Of a stretch of DNA of 64,000 bases, positions 24,430-34,904 are shown piece after piece. The stretch is from assembly GCA_963811585.1 (NCBI GenBank), contig CAWERR010000008.1, positions 558,001 through 622,000 on the forward strand, read 5' to 3'. A program made the position numbers and the translations under genes. Positions within the stretch are counted from its first letter, which is position 1. The number at the start of each line of letters is the position of its first letter. The notes beneath the pieces are model-generated. The model was given only the letters and a program-made list of their open reading frames with translations. It had not been told where the DNA came from and did not search any database. This DNA comes from JACDHG01 sp963811585. GTDB taxonomy: Bacteria > Actinomycetota > Actinomycetes > Propionibacteriales > Nocardioidaceae.

Positions 24430-26140
24430 CGACTCGTCCTCTCCTCTCGCGACGACGCGGCGGTAGCGCGGGTCGTCCAGCAGCTCGCGGTGGCTGCCGA
24501 CGGCGACGACCTGGCCGTCGCTCGAGCAGGGCGACCTCGTCGGCCTGGTCGAGCAGCAGCGGGCTCGCGGTCGTGACGACGGTGGTGCGGCCCGCGCGGT
24601 GGTCCCGCAGCCGCTCGGCGATCCGCGCCTCGGTGTGCGCGTCGACGGCCGACGTCGGCTCGACCAGCACCAGGATGTCGGGGTCGGCGACCAGCGCCCG
24701 CGCCAGCACCAGTCGCTGGCGCTGGCCGCCGGAGAACGTGCGGCCGCGCTCCTCGACCTCGGCGTCGAGACCGTCGTCGAGCGCCTCGATGACGTCGTCG
24801 GCCGACGCGGTCGCGATGGCGGCGAGGATGTCGTCGCTCGGTCGCCGTGCCGCGGACGTCGAGCTCGTCGCGCAGCGGGCCGCTGAACAACGTGGCGTTC
24901 GCGTCGCTGACCACGATCGCCCGCCGGACGAACTCGCGCTCCAGGTCGGACAGCGAGACACCGTCGAGCAGCGCCGGGCCGTCGGCGAAGCGGCCGATCC
25001 GGTCGGCGAGCGCCGCCGAGTCGTCCGGCAGCCTCGGCGACGACGGCGGTCAGCGAGCCGGGCTGCACCCGCAGGCCGGACTGGACGTCGACCAGCTCGC
25101 CGTCGGTCGAGGCCGTCCGCGGGCTCGTCGATGTCCTGCGCCTCGGGCTCGACCGAGAGCACGCGGCAGATGCGGCGGCCCGCGACCAGACCGCGGATCA
25201 GCTTGTTGGCGACCTCGGTGCCGGTACGCAGCGGGATCATCAGGAACGCCGAGTAGCCGTAGAACGCGACCAGCTCGCCGGGCGTGATCGTGCCCTCGAC
25301 CGCGAACCGCGCGCCGAGCCAGACCACGATCACGACGAAGACGCCGGGCAGGAAGACCTGCAGCGCGTCGAGCAGCGACTGCAGCTTGCGCCACCCGGAC
25401 GCCGGCGTCGCGCACCCGCTGCGACTCCTCGACGTAGCGGCGGTGGAAGACCTCCTCGCCGCCGATGCCGCGCAGCACCCGCAGCCCGCCGACGATGTCG
25501 GAGGCCAGCGTGTTGAGCTCGCCCATCATCTCGCGCTGCTCCATGTTGCGCTTCTGCAGCGGCTTGAGCAGCGGGCCGAGCAGCAAGAGCAGCAGCGGGC
25601 ACGCCGATGAGCACGACCAGCCCGAGCGTCACCGACGAGTTGAGCAGGATCGCCGCGACGACGAAGAACGACGACGACCGCGCCGGCGGCGCGGCCCATC
25701 ACCTCGATGCGAGTTGCCGACGTGGGCGAGGTCGGACGAGCCGATCGAGACGACCTCGCCGGTCGAGACCTGGCGCGGCAGGGTGGCGCCGAGCCGGACC
25801 GCGTGCCGCGAGACGACCTGCACGGTGCGGTACGCCGCGATCAGCCAGTTCGGCGACCGCGAAGCGGTGCCGGAAGATGCCGGCCACCGCCTGCAGCGAC
25901 GCCGACGGCGAGCAGCACAGCGGCCCAGAACCACAGCCGGCTGACGTCTCTGCCGCGACGCCCTCGTCGATCGCCTTGCCGATGATCGCCGGCATCACCG
26001 ACTGCGCCACCATCCAGATGATCCCGAATGTCACGCCGCCGAGGACCGTCGGCCACTGCCCCCGCGCGACCCACCAGAGGTAGCGCCCCGGCGAGCGGTG
26101 GTCGGGGGTGCCGGGATCGGCGAGGGGAAGTTGTGCGCAT
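24426..26140 (-). CDS. ABC exporter half-transporter with degenerate Walker motifs, frameshifted
   Basis: Partner of the gene at 22645. The N-terminus (LADPGTPDHRSPGRYLWW, then GIIWMVAQSVMPAIIGKAID) and the rest of the membrane domain (MMGELNTLASDIVGGLRVLR, GELVAFYGYSAFLMIPLRTG) are exporter-like. Its ATPase domain keeps a canonical signature FSGGQRQRL, but where Walker A should be the sequence reads LTAVVAEAPDDSAALADR after frame correction, with no P-loop. Walker B is LVLVEPTSAVD with Val in place of Asp, and the switch His is lost (VTTASPLLL). At least eight one-base shifts occur; one falls right after the start (near 26128). A start at 26140 is inferred from the conserved N-terminus. Confidence 0.75.
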
Positions 26141-26261
26141 GACCTGTCAACGGTACGGATCGAGAGGCAATCTCCGCCAACCAATTACCGCTGGTGAGAC
26201 GCCATTTCGCTCGTTTCAGTGCCTGGTGTCGACGACAGTCGCGGGGCAAGGTGCCCGCCGC

Positions 26262-26267
26262 TAGGGT
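26262..26267 (+). promoter_or_regulatory. -10 hexamer TAGGGT before the SLOG-SLATT operon
   Basis: TAGGGT is six bases before the ATG at 26274 and there is no strong ribosome-binding site, so the operon mRNA may be leaderless. The 133 bases between the ABC exporter and this operon show no other feature. Confidence 0.5.
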
Positions 26268-26273
26268 CAAGCA

Positions 26274-27257
26274 ATGATTTTGGCGTACGCCGGTCGGCGA
26301 GCGCAGTCGCTCAAGGGTGACCTGGCGCTGGTCACGGCACGCGTCCGCAGGTTGCTCGCGGCTCTTCAGCCATCCGCCGTGGTTGGCGCGGCAGCCGATG
26401 GAGCCGACCTCATGCTCCTGGAGACGGTCCTGGCTTTGCCGAACGCACCGAGAATCCACCTCGTGCTGCCGACCACTCGTGAGGTGTTCCGCGAGGACTC
26501 CGTCGCGGACGACTGGCGCGATCGCTTCGATGAAGTGCTGGACGAGATTGCGAAGAGACGCGGCAGCATCCACACGCTCGACAAGGAGCCCGGCGAGGCG
26601 GCGTACCGCGAGGCCAATCAGGCGATGCTCGACACGGCGTCTTCCCAGACGCGAGACGGGCAACGCGCCGTTGCGCTCCTCATCGCGCGCGAGGGCGAAG
26701 GTCAAATGATCGAGGACATGGTGGATCGTGCGCGCGTTGACGGGCTTCCAACACTGCGCGTAGACGCTGACGTCGACCTGGCGTCCAGACCGCGGTGCTT
26801 CGTGGCGATGCCTTTCGGCACGAAACCGGATCCCCAACGTCGCAGTGACGACGACCGCGACCAGGTCTACTCCAAGGTGCTGGTCCCCGCTCTGGAGAAC
26901 GCCCAGCTGAACTACCGCCGTGCCGACGAGGTGATCGACTCGGGCATCAGCGCGGAGCCGATGATCGAGTGGCTCGCCAGTTCGGACCTCGTCATCGGCG
27001 ACCTTGGCACAGCCAGCTTCAACGTCGCCTGGGAGTCGAGGCTGAAGCACGTCCTACGTCCCGACCAGCTTCTGCTGATCGGGCCGCCCGGCATCAGCGC
27101 ACCCTTCGACCTTGCTGCACAGCCGCACGTGACCTATCACCAGGACGTCTCCGGGATCTCCGACGACGCTGCGATCGAGGCGTGGGCCGAGCTTGCGCCC
27201 CACCTCGCGCGCACCGCCGGCGTTGTCCCGACAGACCGAGCAGGGAGGCAGCCATGA
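26274..27257 (+). CDS. Predicted SLOG + MPFG (TIR/deoxyribosyltransferase-like) conflict protein
   Basis: A 327-residue cytoplasmic protein with two Rossmann-like domains. Residues 1-165 look like a SLOG nucleotide-binding domain: GRRAQ near the start, GAAADGADLMLLE at 38-50, HLVLP at 62-66 and FREDSVADDWRDRF at 72-85. Residues 172-290 form an MPFG domain: CFVAMPFG at 175-182, RADEV at 216-220, and SDLVIGDLGTASFNVAWE ending in Glu254, the expected catalytic position of TIR/nucleoside deoxyribosyltransferase-like folds. Such domains sense or process NAD-like nucleotides in conflict systems. The stop overlaps the next gene by four bases. Domain calls are by pattern, not by search. Confidence 0.68.
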   Translation: MILAYAGRRAQSLKGDLALVTARVRRLLAALQPSAVVGAAADGADLMLLETVLALPNAPRIHLVLPTTREVFREDSVADDWRDRFDEVLDEIAKRRGSIHTLDKEPGEAAYREANQAMLDTASSQTRDGQRAVALLIAREGEGQMIEDMVDRARVDGLPTLRVDADVDLASRPRCFVAMPFGTKPDPQRRSDDDRDQVYSKVLVPALENAQLNYRRADEVIDSGISAEPMIEWLASSDLVIGDLGTASFNVAWESRLKHVLRPDQLLLIGPPGISAPFDLAAQPHVTYHQDVSGISDDAAIEAWAELAPHLARTAGVVPTDRAGRQP

Positions 27258-27754
27258 CCCTGGCACTGTTCACCAGGTTTCCCAGACTGAGAGCCCGGGC
27301 CCAGTCCTGGCCGGTGATTCCCCCTGGAGTAGACGACGAGTTCCCGACGCTGCAAGAAGACCTCGCCGTGCTCCACGAGGACGTCACCCCTGCCTACTCG
27401 ACGTACGACGCCGAGGCGCTGAAGGAGCAGAACAGTCACCGCTTGCAGCAGGTCGTGTTGCTGGTCGGCTCAGCTCTGACGAGTGGCCTTGGCGGGATCC
27501 AGGCCATGGTCTCCGACCAACGCTGGCCGGGGATCCTGCTCGGCGGTCTCGGGTTTGTCCTGGGCGTCTTCGGAATCTGGGTCAAGAGACACGGCGCGCT
27601 CGACCGCTACCTCCACGCGCGCCTGCGTGCCGAGCGACTCCGCGCCCTTCATTTCCGCTACCTCGCCCGGTCGGGTAGCTACTCCGGTGACAGTCGGCGT
27701 GATGCGCTGCGTGAGGCGGTTTCTGCAATTGGCGAAGGGAGGGAATCCGGATGA
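27254..27754 (+). CDS. SLATT-type two-helix membrane effector, first copy
   Basis: A 166-residue protein with an N-terminal cytoplasmic part (EDVTPAYSTYDAEALKEQNS), two membrane helices at about 66-84 (VVLLVGSALTSGLGGIQAM) and 91-110 (WPGILLGGLGFVLGVFGIWV), and a basic helical tail rich in Arg. This is the SLATT/DUF4231 layout, a predicted pore-forming effector in nucleotide-signalled systems. Starts at an ATG within the stop of the SLOG gene and its own stop overlaps the next start (both ATGA), so all three proteins are made as a unit. It is only distantly similar to the third protein, suggesting a hetero-oligomer. Confidence 0.68.
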   Translation: MTLALFTRFPRLRARAQSWPVIPPGVDDEFPTLQEDLAVLHEDVTPAYSTYDAEALKEQNSHRLQQVVLLVGSALTSGLGGIQAMVSDQRWPGILLGGLGFVLGVFGIWVKRHGALDRYLHARLRAERLRALHFRYLARSGSYSGDSRRDALREAVSAIGEGRESG

Positions 27755-28224
27755 CCGATGACGCCTCACGAGTCTCTGAGTTCCGCAGGCTCTACCTTCG
27801 CCTGCGGATCGACGATCAGCGCACCTACTACGACAACCGCTCTGAGGAGTACCACAAGGCCCATGCACAGGCGAGCACCGCTCGCAACGTGCTCTTGCTC
27901 ATCGCCTCCTTCGCCGGATTTGCGGCGCAGTTCCTCGACGATTCGTCGCGCGCCACCGCAGGTCTCGTGGGCGCGGTAGTAGCCGCCCTGGCGGCGGCAC
28001 TCACCGCATTCGAGACGCTGATCGGCTTTGAGCACTTCGCCAAGCTCTTCGGCGACGCGAGGACGAGCCTCGATGCCGCCCGTCGCGACTGGACCGGCAC
28101 CGCACCCGGGAATCTGCAGGCGGACGTCGACCGGGTTGAGCAGATCTTCTTCGCGGAGAACGGCCAGTGGGGACAATTGGTGCAGGAGAGCGCCGCGCAG
28201 GCGGAGCCCGAGGCAGGGTCATAG
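27751..28224 (+). CDS. SLATT-type two-helix membrane effector, second copy
   Basis: A 157-residue protein with an N-terminal helix typical of DUF4231/SLATT proteins (RLRIDDQRTYYDNRSEEYHK), membrane helices at about 46-62 (NVLLLIASFAGFAAQFL) and 69-90 (AGLVGAVVAALAAALTAFE), and a C-terminal cytoplasmic helix region with DARTSLDAARRDW. A GGGAGGG ribosome-binding site sits inside the end of the previous gene. The Tyr-rich juxtamembrane helix before the first membrane segment is more typical of SLATT than in the first copy. Predicted to insert in the membrane and be gated by the product or state of the SLOG protein. Confidence 0.72.
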   Translation: MTDDASRVSEFRRLYLRLRIDDQRTYYDNRSEEYHKAHAQASTARNVLLLIASFAGFAAQFLDDSSRATAGLVGAVVAALAAALTAFETLIGFEHFAKLFGDARTSLDAARRDWTGTAPGNLQADVDRVEQIFFAENGQWGQLVQESAAQAEPEAGS

Positions 28225-28268
28225 TTGAGAGCTGCCGAGCGCCGACAGCGTCAGGTGATCGGAGGGTA

Positions 28269-30112
28269 ATGCGCGTTAGCGTGATCATGCCGACCTACGA
28301 CCAGGACGCATTCCTGCCGGGGGCGGTCGCCTCCTTGCTCGCCCAGCGTGAGCCAGGGTGGGAGCTCATCGTCATCGACGACGGATCGCCGGGGGACACC
28401 AAGGCAGCTTTGGGTTCGGCGCTGCTTGATCCGCGGGTGTCGCTGCACAAGCTTGGTCACAACCGAGGGCTGGGCGCGGCCCTGAATGCGGGTCTCGATC
28501 TGGCGAGCGGCGACGTGATCGCGTATCTGCCGTCCGATGATCTCTACTTCGAAAATCACCTTGCTGAGGCACTCCGAGCGTTGGACGCCGCCCCTCAAAG
28601 CGTCCTCTGTTGCACGGGGGTCGTGTACGGCGACGACCTATTGACTGCCCACGGAAGGATCGAAGACAGGCCACTCCAGCTGGTCCAGGTCGCGCATCGG
28701 CGTACGAGTGATCGGTGGATCGAGCGCTCGCAGTTGACGACGGACGATCTCGACCGCATGCTGTGGAGCCGCCTGATGGCACGCGGGGAGGCCGTCTTCT
28801 CGGGACTGGTGACGTGTCAGTGGACGAGCCATCCGGGGCAGCGGTCACGAGTCCTCCGTGAGCCGCGAGGCGGGTTGAACTCCTACCGGTCGAAGTACCG
28901 CGTCCGGGAACCTCTGAGGCTGCACAGCACCGTGGGACACCAGCATGATGAGGTCGATCTCTACGAGGAGATGCGATCACGCCCGCCCCCACAGCCGACT
29001 GGGAACGGTCTGCGCATTCTCCTGGTGGGTGAGCTTGCACATAACCGCAGCGGATGCTTGCCCTCGAAGAGCGCGGGCACACTCTCCTGGGTTTGTGGAT
29101 CGAGGATCCGTGGTGGTTCAACACCGTCGGACCGCTCCCGTTCGGAAGCATTACCGACCTGCCCCGAGATGGCTGGCTCGATGCCGTCCGCAAGCTGAAG
29201 CCCGACGTCGTGTACGCGTTGCTGAACTGGGAAGCGATCGACCTCGCCCATGAAGTTCTCGTGGGGATGCGGGCGGCGGACATCGACATTCCCTTTGTCT
29301 GGCACATCAAGGAGGGCCCGTTCGAAGCACGACAGCACGGCTTGTGGCGTAAGTTGGCGGATCTCCACCTGCGCTCGGATGGGCAGCTGTATTCCAGCCC
29401 CGAGTTGAGAGACTGGTTTGGCGCCCTGGTTCCTGCATCCGCAGCTGGGCGTTCGCACGTGCTGGACGGCGATCTCCCCAAGTCCGACTGGTTGTGCGGC
29501 GAACGCAGCCCCCTGCTGTCCGAGTCAGACGGTGAGATCCACACCGTGATCGCCGGGCGCCCGATGGGCCCTGAGCCAGCGGTAGTGGAAGCGCTGGCTG
29601 CGCGCGGCGTCCACGTGCACGTGTACGACGAGAAGGGCCACCGCCAGCTGAGTGAGTGGGTGGCAGACGCCCAACGTCGGGCGCCGAGGCACTTGCATCT
29701 GCACAATCACGTCGGGCCCCGGGACTGGGTCGCGGAGTTCTCGCAGTATGACGCCGGGTGGCTCCATGACTTCACGAGTCGTAACCACGGTGACCTGCGG
29801 GCGGCCGACTGGGCCGACCTGAACTACCCGGCGAGGCTGGCGACCCTGGCGGTGGCCGGCGTACCGCTGATTCTGCGAGACAACAGTGACTCCGTCGTCG
29901 CTGCCCAGCGACTGCTGTCGGAGAGGGACATGGTGGTCCTCTGGAGTAACCCCGTCGATCTAGCAAGGCAACTGAAAGATACGCAGCGCATGGCGATGCT
30001 GCGCGAAAGCGTGTGGCGGCAGCGGGATCAATTCACGTTCGACGCACACGTCGCAGACCTTGAGCGGTTCCTGCGTGAGGTCATCGACGACGTTCGCCAC
30101 CGAAAGGCGTGA
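28269..30112 (+). CDS. Two-domain glycosyltransferase (GT2 + GT4-like), one frameshift
   Basis: The first ~250 residues are a GT-A family 2 transferase: VSVIMPTYDQDAFLPGAVAS, LIVIDDGSPGD, NRGLGAALNAGLDLASGD, YLPSDDLYFENHL. After a Pro-rich linker the second part (ILLVGELAHN, then EERGHTLLGLWIEDPWWF, AVAGVPLILRDNSDS) resembles a GT-B/GT4 enzyme. The frame changes once, at about 29045, where a run reads aacc instead of the aaccc needed to join the parts; this is a one-base loss in an otherwise clean region. It starts 44 bases after the SLATT gene and may be in the same transcript. Sugar and acceptor unknown. Confidence 0.75.
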
Positions 30113-30122
30113 GCTGCAACGG

Positions 30123-31970
<1,848 letters not shown>

Positions 31971-31999
31971 GAGGTCATCCTGTCGAATCCCGTACCGAC

Positions 32000-32028
32000 T
32001 TGACAGTCATGTCTGGGGAGACTAACTC
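32000..32028 (+). promoter_or_regulatory. Sigma-70-type promoter for the TIR-STAND gene
   Basis: A perfect -35 TTGACA (32000-32005), a 17-base spacer and a -10 TAACTC (32023-32028) precede the ATG at 32096 by about 68 bases. The perfect -35 is unusual for this high-GC window. Confidence 0.5.
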
Positions 32029-32095
32029 TAGGGAAAGCGCCGGCGCGACTAGTTGCGGCCGCGCCTGGGGCCAAAGGGAGGGGACGGTATCCACG

Positions 32096-34759
32096 ATGTC
32101 CGCTCGCCCGACCAAGATCTTCTACTCCTACGCGCACGAGGACGAACGCCACCGAGAAAGGCTGAGAGTCGCCCTCGCTCAGTTGCGCAAGCAGGGACTG
32201 ATCGACGACTGGAGCGACCGGGATATCACTCCCGGGGATGACTGGGACCAAGAGATCGACGAGAAGCTTCGTACTGCTGACGTGATCCTTTTGCTGGTCA
32301 GCATGGATTTCATGGCTTCCGACTACATCTGGGGCAAGGAACTGGAAGTCGCAATGGCCCGGCACCAGGCTGGTCAAGCAAGAGTGGTGCCGCTACTTCT
32401 GAGTCCGGTGGCTTGGGTTGGAGCGCCATTTGCGAAGTTCCAAGCCCTCCCCCCCGACGCAAAGCCCATCGTCGATTGGTCGCCTCAAGCTCGCGGCTGG
32501 AAGGCAGTCACGGAGTCGATGCACAAACTGGTGCAAGATCTCGCGGCGCAGCTGCCTCAGGAACGCGTGACACCGCACCGGGCACGATGGCCTCGACCGC
32601 TGACGCGCCTGTTGGGCCGGGAGGCGGAGTGCAAGAACCTCCGCGAGATGCTACTTAGCGGCACCCGCCTGCTCACGATCACGGGGCCGGTCGGCGTCGG
32701 GAAATCGCATCTGGCGCTGGAGGTGGGGGCGAGTCCAGACGTGTCTGTGGGCTTTCCCGACGGCATCCATCGGATCGACCTGTCCACCGTCAGCGATCAG
32801 GCCCTACTAGTGCCTTCGATCGCCCGCGAGTTCGGCGTCGAGGAGGTTGGCGGGACACCCCTGTGGCAGCGGATTGCCGACCTGGTCGGGGATCAACGGC
32901 GCCTCGTCCTTCTCGACGGCTTCGACCAGGTTCTTGGGGCGAAGCAGGTGCTCCAGGACCTCTTGACTTCAACGTCAGCCCTCCAGATCATCGTGACGAG
33001 TAGACACAAGCTGAACGTGTCGGGCGAGACCGTCATGAGCGTGGAGCCGCTGCCGGTTCCAACGTTGGAGCCTCTTGGCCCGTTGGACGTGCTGATACAA
33101 CAACCTTCGGTTCAGCTGTTCGTCGACCGTGCTCGTTCCGTCCAGTCCAACTTCGCAGTCACGCCGGCCAACGCCGAGATCATCGCCCGGCTATGCGCAG
33201 AAGCCAGCGGACTACCGCTCGCACTTCAGTTGTTGGGTGCTGGGGTCGCTGTGCTGTCTCCGGAGCAGATGCTCGAACATCTGCCTTCACTAGTAGAGCC
33301 GCTCACAGCAACGATTTCGGCCAGTGTCGATGCCCTCGATACCCAGGTCGCTGACCTTTTCTCGAGGCTCAGCGTGTTCACTGGCGGCTTCACGCTCGAC
33401 GCCGCAGTGTCAGTCGTTGACGTCGGCGATGTCGTCACCGATCTCAGAAGTCTGCTGGAGTCCAGCCTGGTGCTGTTGCGTACCAGCAACGCCGAGTACC
33501 GGTACTTCATGCTTGCGCCGGTGCGTGAGTACGCCGGGCGGCGCCTGACGTCCGACCCCGAGCGGAGCGCCATCCTGGGGCGCCACGCCCGCTACTTCCG
33601 CGAACTCCTGGAGAAGGCCGAACGCCAGATCGAGGGGGAGGAGCAGGAGGCTTGGCTCGCCAAGTTAGAGCCCGAGGCGGAGAATCTGCGCGCCGTGTTG
33701 AAGCGGGCTCTCGACGGTTCGGTGGACGTGGAGGAGGGACTCCGCTTGGCCGGCGCGATGGGGCCACTGTGGTATGTCCGCGGACAGTTCGGCGAGGGCC
33801 GCCGATGGCTGGAGCGCCTCCTGGCGGCTGGGGTGACAACTCATGCTGCCGTTCGGGCGAAGGCCGCGAACTTCGCGGGCATTCTCACCTACCACCAAAA
33901 CGACTATGCCAACGCCCGGCAGTTGCTCGATGAGGGGCTCAAGCTTTTCGTGCAGCTGCCCGACGACCTCGCCACGACCGAACTGCTGAAGGAGTTGGGT
34001 TTCGCATCGAAGGACACCGGTCGGGCCAAGTCGCTGAACGGGCTCGGCTTCGTCGCCATGGAACAGAGTGATCTTGAGTTCTCCCGGCACTGCTACGAGG
34101 AGAGCCTGCAGTTGTATCGAAAGCTTGGCGACGAATGGGGCATCGTGTGGTCCGCTACGGACCTCGCCCTGGTGCTCCTCTATTTCGGTGAGTCTGGCCA
34201 GTCAATCGAGCTCCTGAACGAGAGCCTGAAGCTGCAAGAGCAGCGACTGGTCCGCGGCCGGTCAGGATTGGCTCTGAGCACACTGCATCTCGCCTACGCC
34301 ACCGCCGCCGAAGGCGACCACCAGCGGGCGATCGCGCTGGCGAACGACGCGCTCGTCGAGAGCAGGTCCCTGGCATACAAGCGCGGCATCATCCTGGCGG
34401 CCCACTTCGAGGGCCTGCTGTGCTTCCGGGACAAGAACCTGGGAGAGGCTGAGAAGCTGCTCCGCGAGAGCCTGGCACTGAGTCGGGAGGTCGGTGACCG
34501 CGGCGGTATGGCCGAATCGCTCGAGGCACTCGCGGCCGTCGTTGGACAACGCGGCGATCTCATGGCCGCGGCGCGGTTCCGGGTCGCCGCTGAAACCCTT
34601 TTCGGCCAGGTTGGCTCGAGGCGACGACGTGCAGAGTACGAACCTGTGGCCGTGCTAAGCGCCCTCATACCGCTGACCGACGAGGCAACCGAGACGGTGC
34701 GGCAGGCCGGTTTGCCGCCCCTGGACCAGGTTTTGGACGAAGCCTTGCAACGGACCTAG
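32096..34759 (+). CDS. TIR-STAND (NB-ARC-like)-TPR protein, candidate NLR-like immune sensor
   Basis: An 887-residue protein in three parts. Residues 5-150: TIR_2 domain (KIFYSYAHEDERHRERLRVA, TADVILLLVSMDFMASDY, WGKELEVAMARHQ); Glu82 is the likely catalytic NADase residue. Residues 165-420: STAND ATPase, with GREAE entry motif, Walker A GPVGVGKSHLAL at 197-208, Walker B RRLVLLDGFDQVL and GLPLALQLLG. Then a winged-helix-like region and about 400 residues of TPR repeats (RSGLALSTLHLAYATAAEGD and similar). The start follows a GGGAGGGG site. This architecture is that of bacterial NLR-like antiphage proteins in which TPRs sense a trigger and TIR depletes NAD+. AfsR/SARP-like regulators share the STAND-TPR parts but have a DNA-binding domain instead of TIR. 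Confidence 0.85.
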   Translation: MSARPTKIFYSYAHEDERHRERLRVALAQLRKQGLIDDWSDRDITPGDDWDQEIDEKLRTADVILLLVSMDFMASDYIWGKELEVAMARHQAGQARVVPLLLSPVAWVGAPFAKFQALPPDAKPIVDWSPQARGWKAVTESMHKLVQDLAAQLPQERVTPHRARWPRPLTRLLGREAECKNLREMLLSGTRLLTITGPVGVGKSHLALEVGASPDVSVGFPDGIHRIDLSTVSDQALLVPSIAREFGVEEVGGTPLWQRIADLVGDQRRLVLLDGFDQVLGAKQVLQDLLTSTSALQIIVTSRHKLNVSGETVMSVEPLPVPTLEPLGPLDVLIQQPSVQLFVDRARSVQSNFAVTPANAEIIARLCAEASGLPLALQLLGAGVAVLSPEQMLEHLPSLVEPLTATISASVDALDTQVADLFSRLSVFTGGFTLDAAVSVVDVGDVVTDLRSLLESSLVLLRTSNAEYRYFMLAPVREYAGRRLTSDPERSAILGRHARYFRELLEKAERQIEGEEQEAWLAKLEPEAENLRAVLKRALDGSVDVEEGLRLAGAMGPLWYVRGQFGEGRRWLERLLAAGVTTHAAVRAKAANFAGILTYHQNDYANARQLLDEGLKLFVQLPDDLATTELLKELGFASKDTGRAKSLNGLGFVAMEQSDLEFSRHCYEESLQLYRKLGDEWGIVWSATDLALVLLYFGESGQSIELLNESLKLQEQRLVRGRSGLALSTLHLAYATAAEGDHQRAIALANDALVESRSLAYKRGIILAAHFEGLLCFRDKNLGEAEKLLRESLALSREVGDRGGMAESLEALAAVVGQRGDLMAAARFRVAAETLFGQVGSRRRRAEYEPVAVLSALIPLTDEATETVRQAGLPPLDQVLDEALQRT

Positions 34760-34904
34760 CCCACTCCTCGGCGACGCAACACGGCGTGTTGAGTGAGAGC
34801 GCCGATGTTGCCGACGATAAAATCCGGAGCGTAATCGCTGCAGGTAATGTCCGCCGTGCTCTTCATCAGGTCGTCATTCCACCGACAGATTGTCGACGTT
34901 AATC

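Noticed and set aside
28269..30112. Phase variation of the glycosyltransferase by slippage at 29045
   Set aside because: The C run is only two to three bases, too short for a slippage switch.
32000..32095. An upstream TTG start for the TIR-STAND gene at 32000
   Set aside because: The TTG belongs to the TTGACA -35 element, and TIR similarity starts only after the ATG at 32096, which has a GGGAGGGG site.
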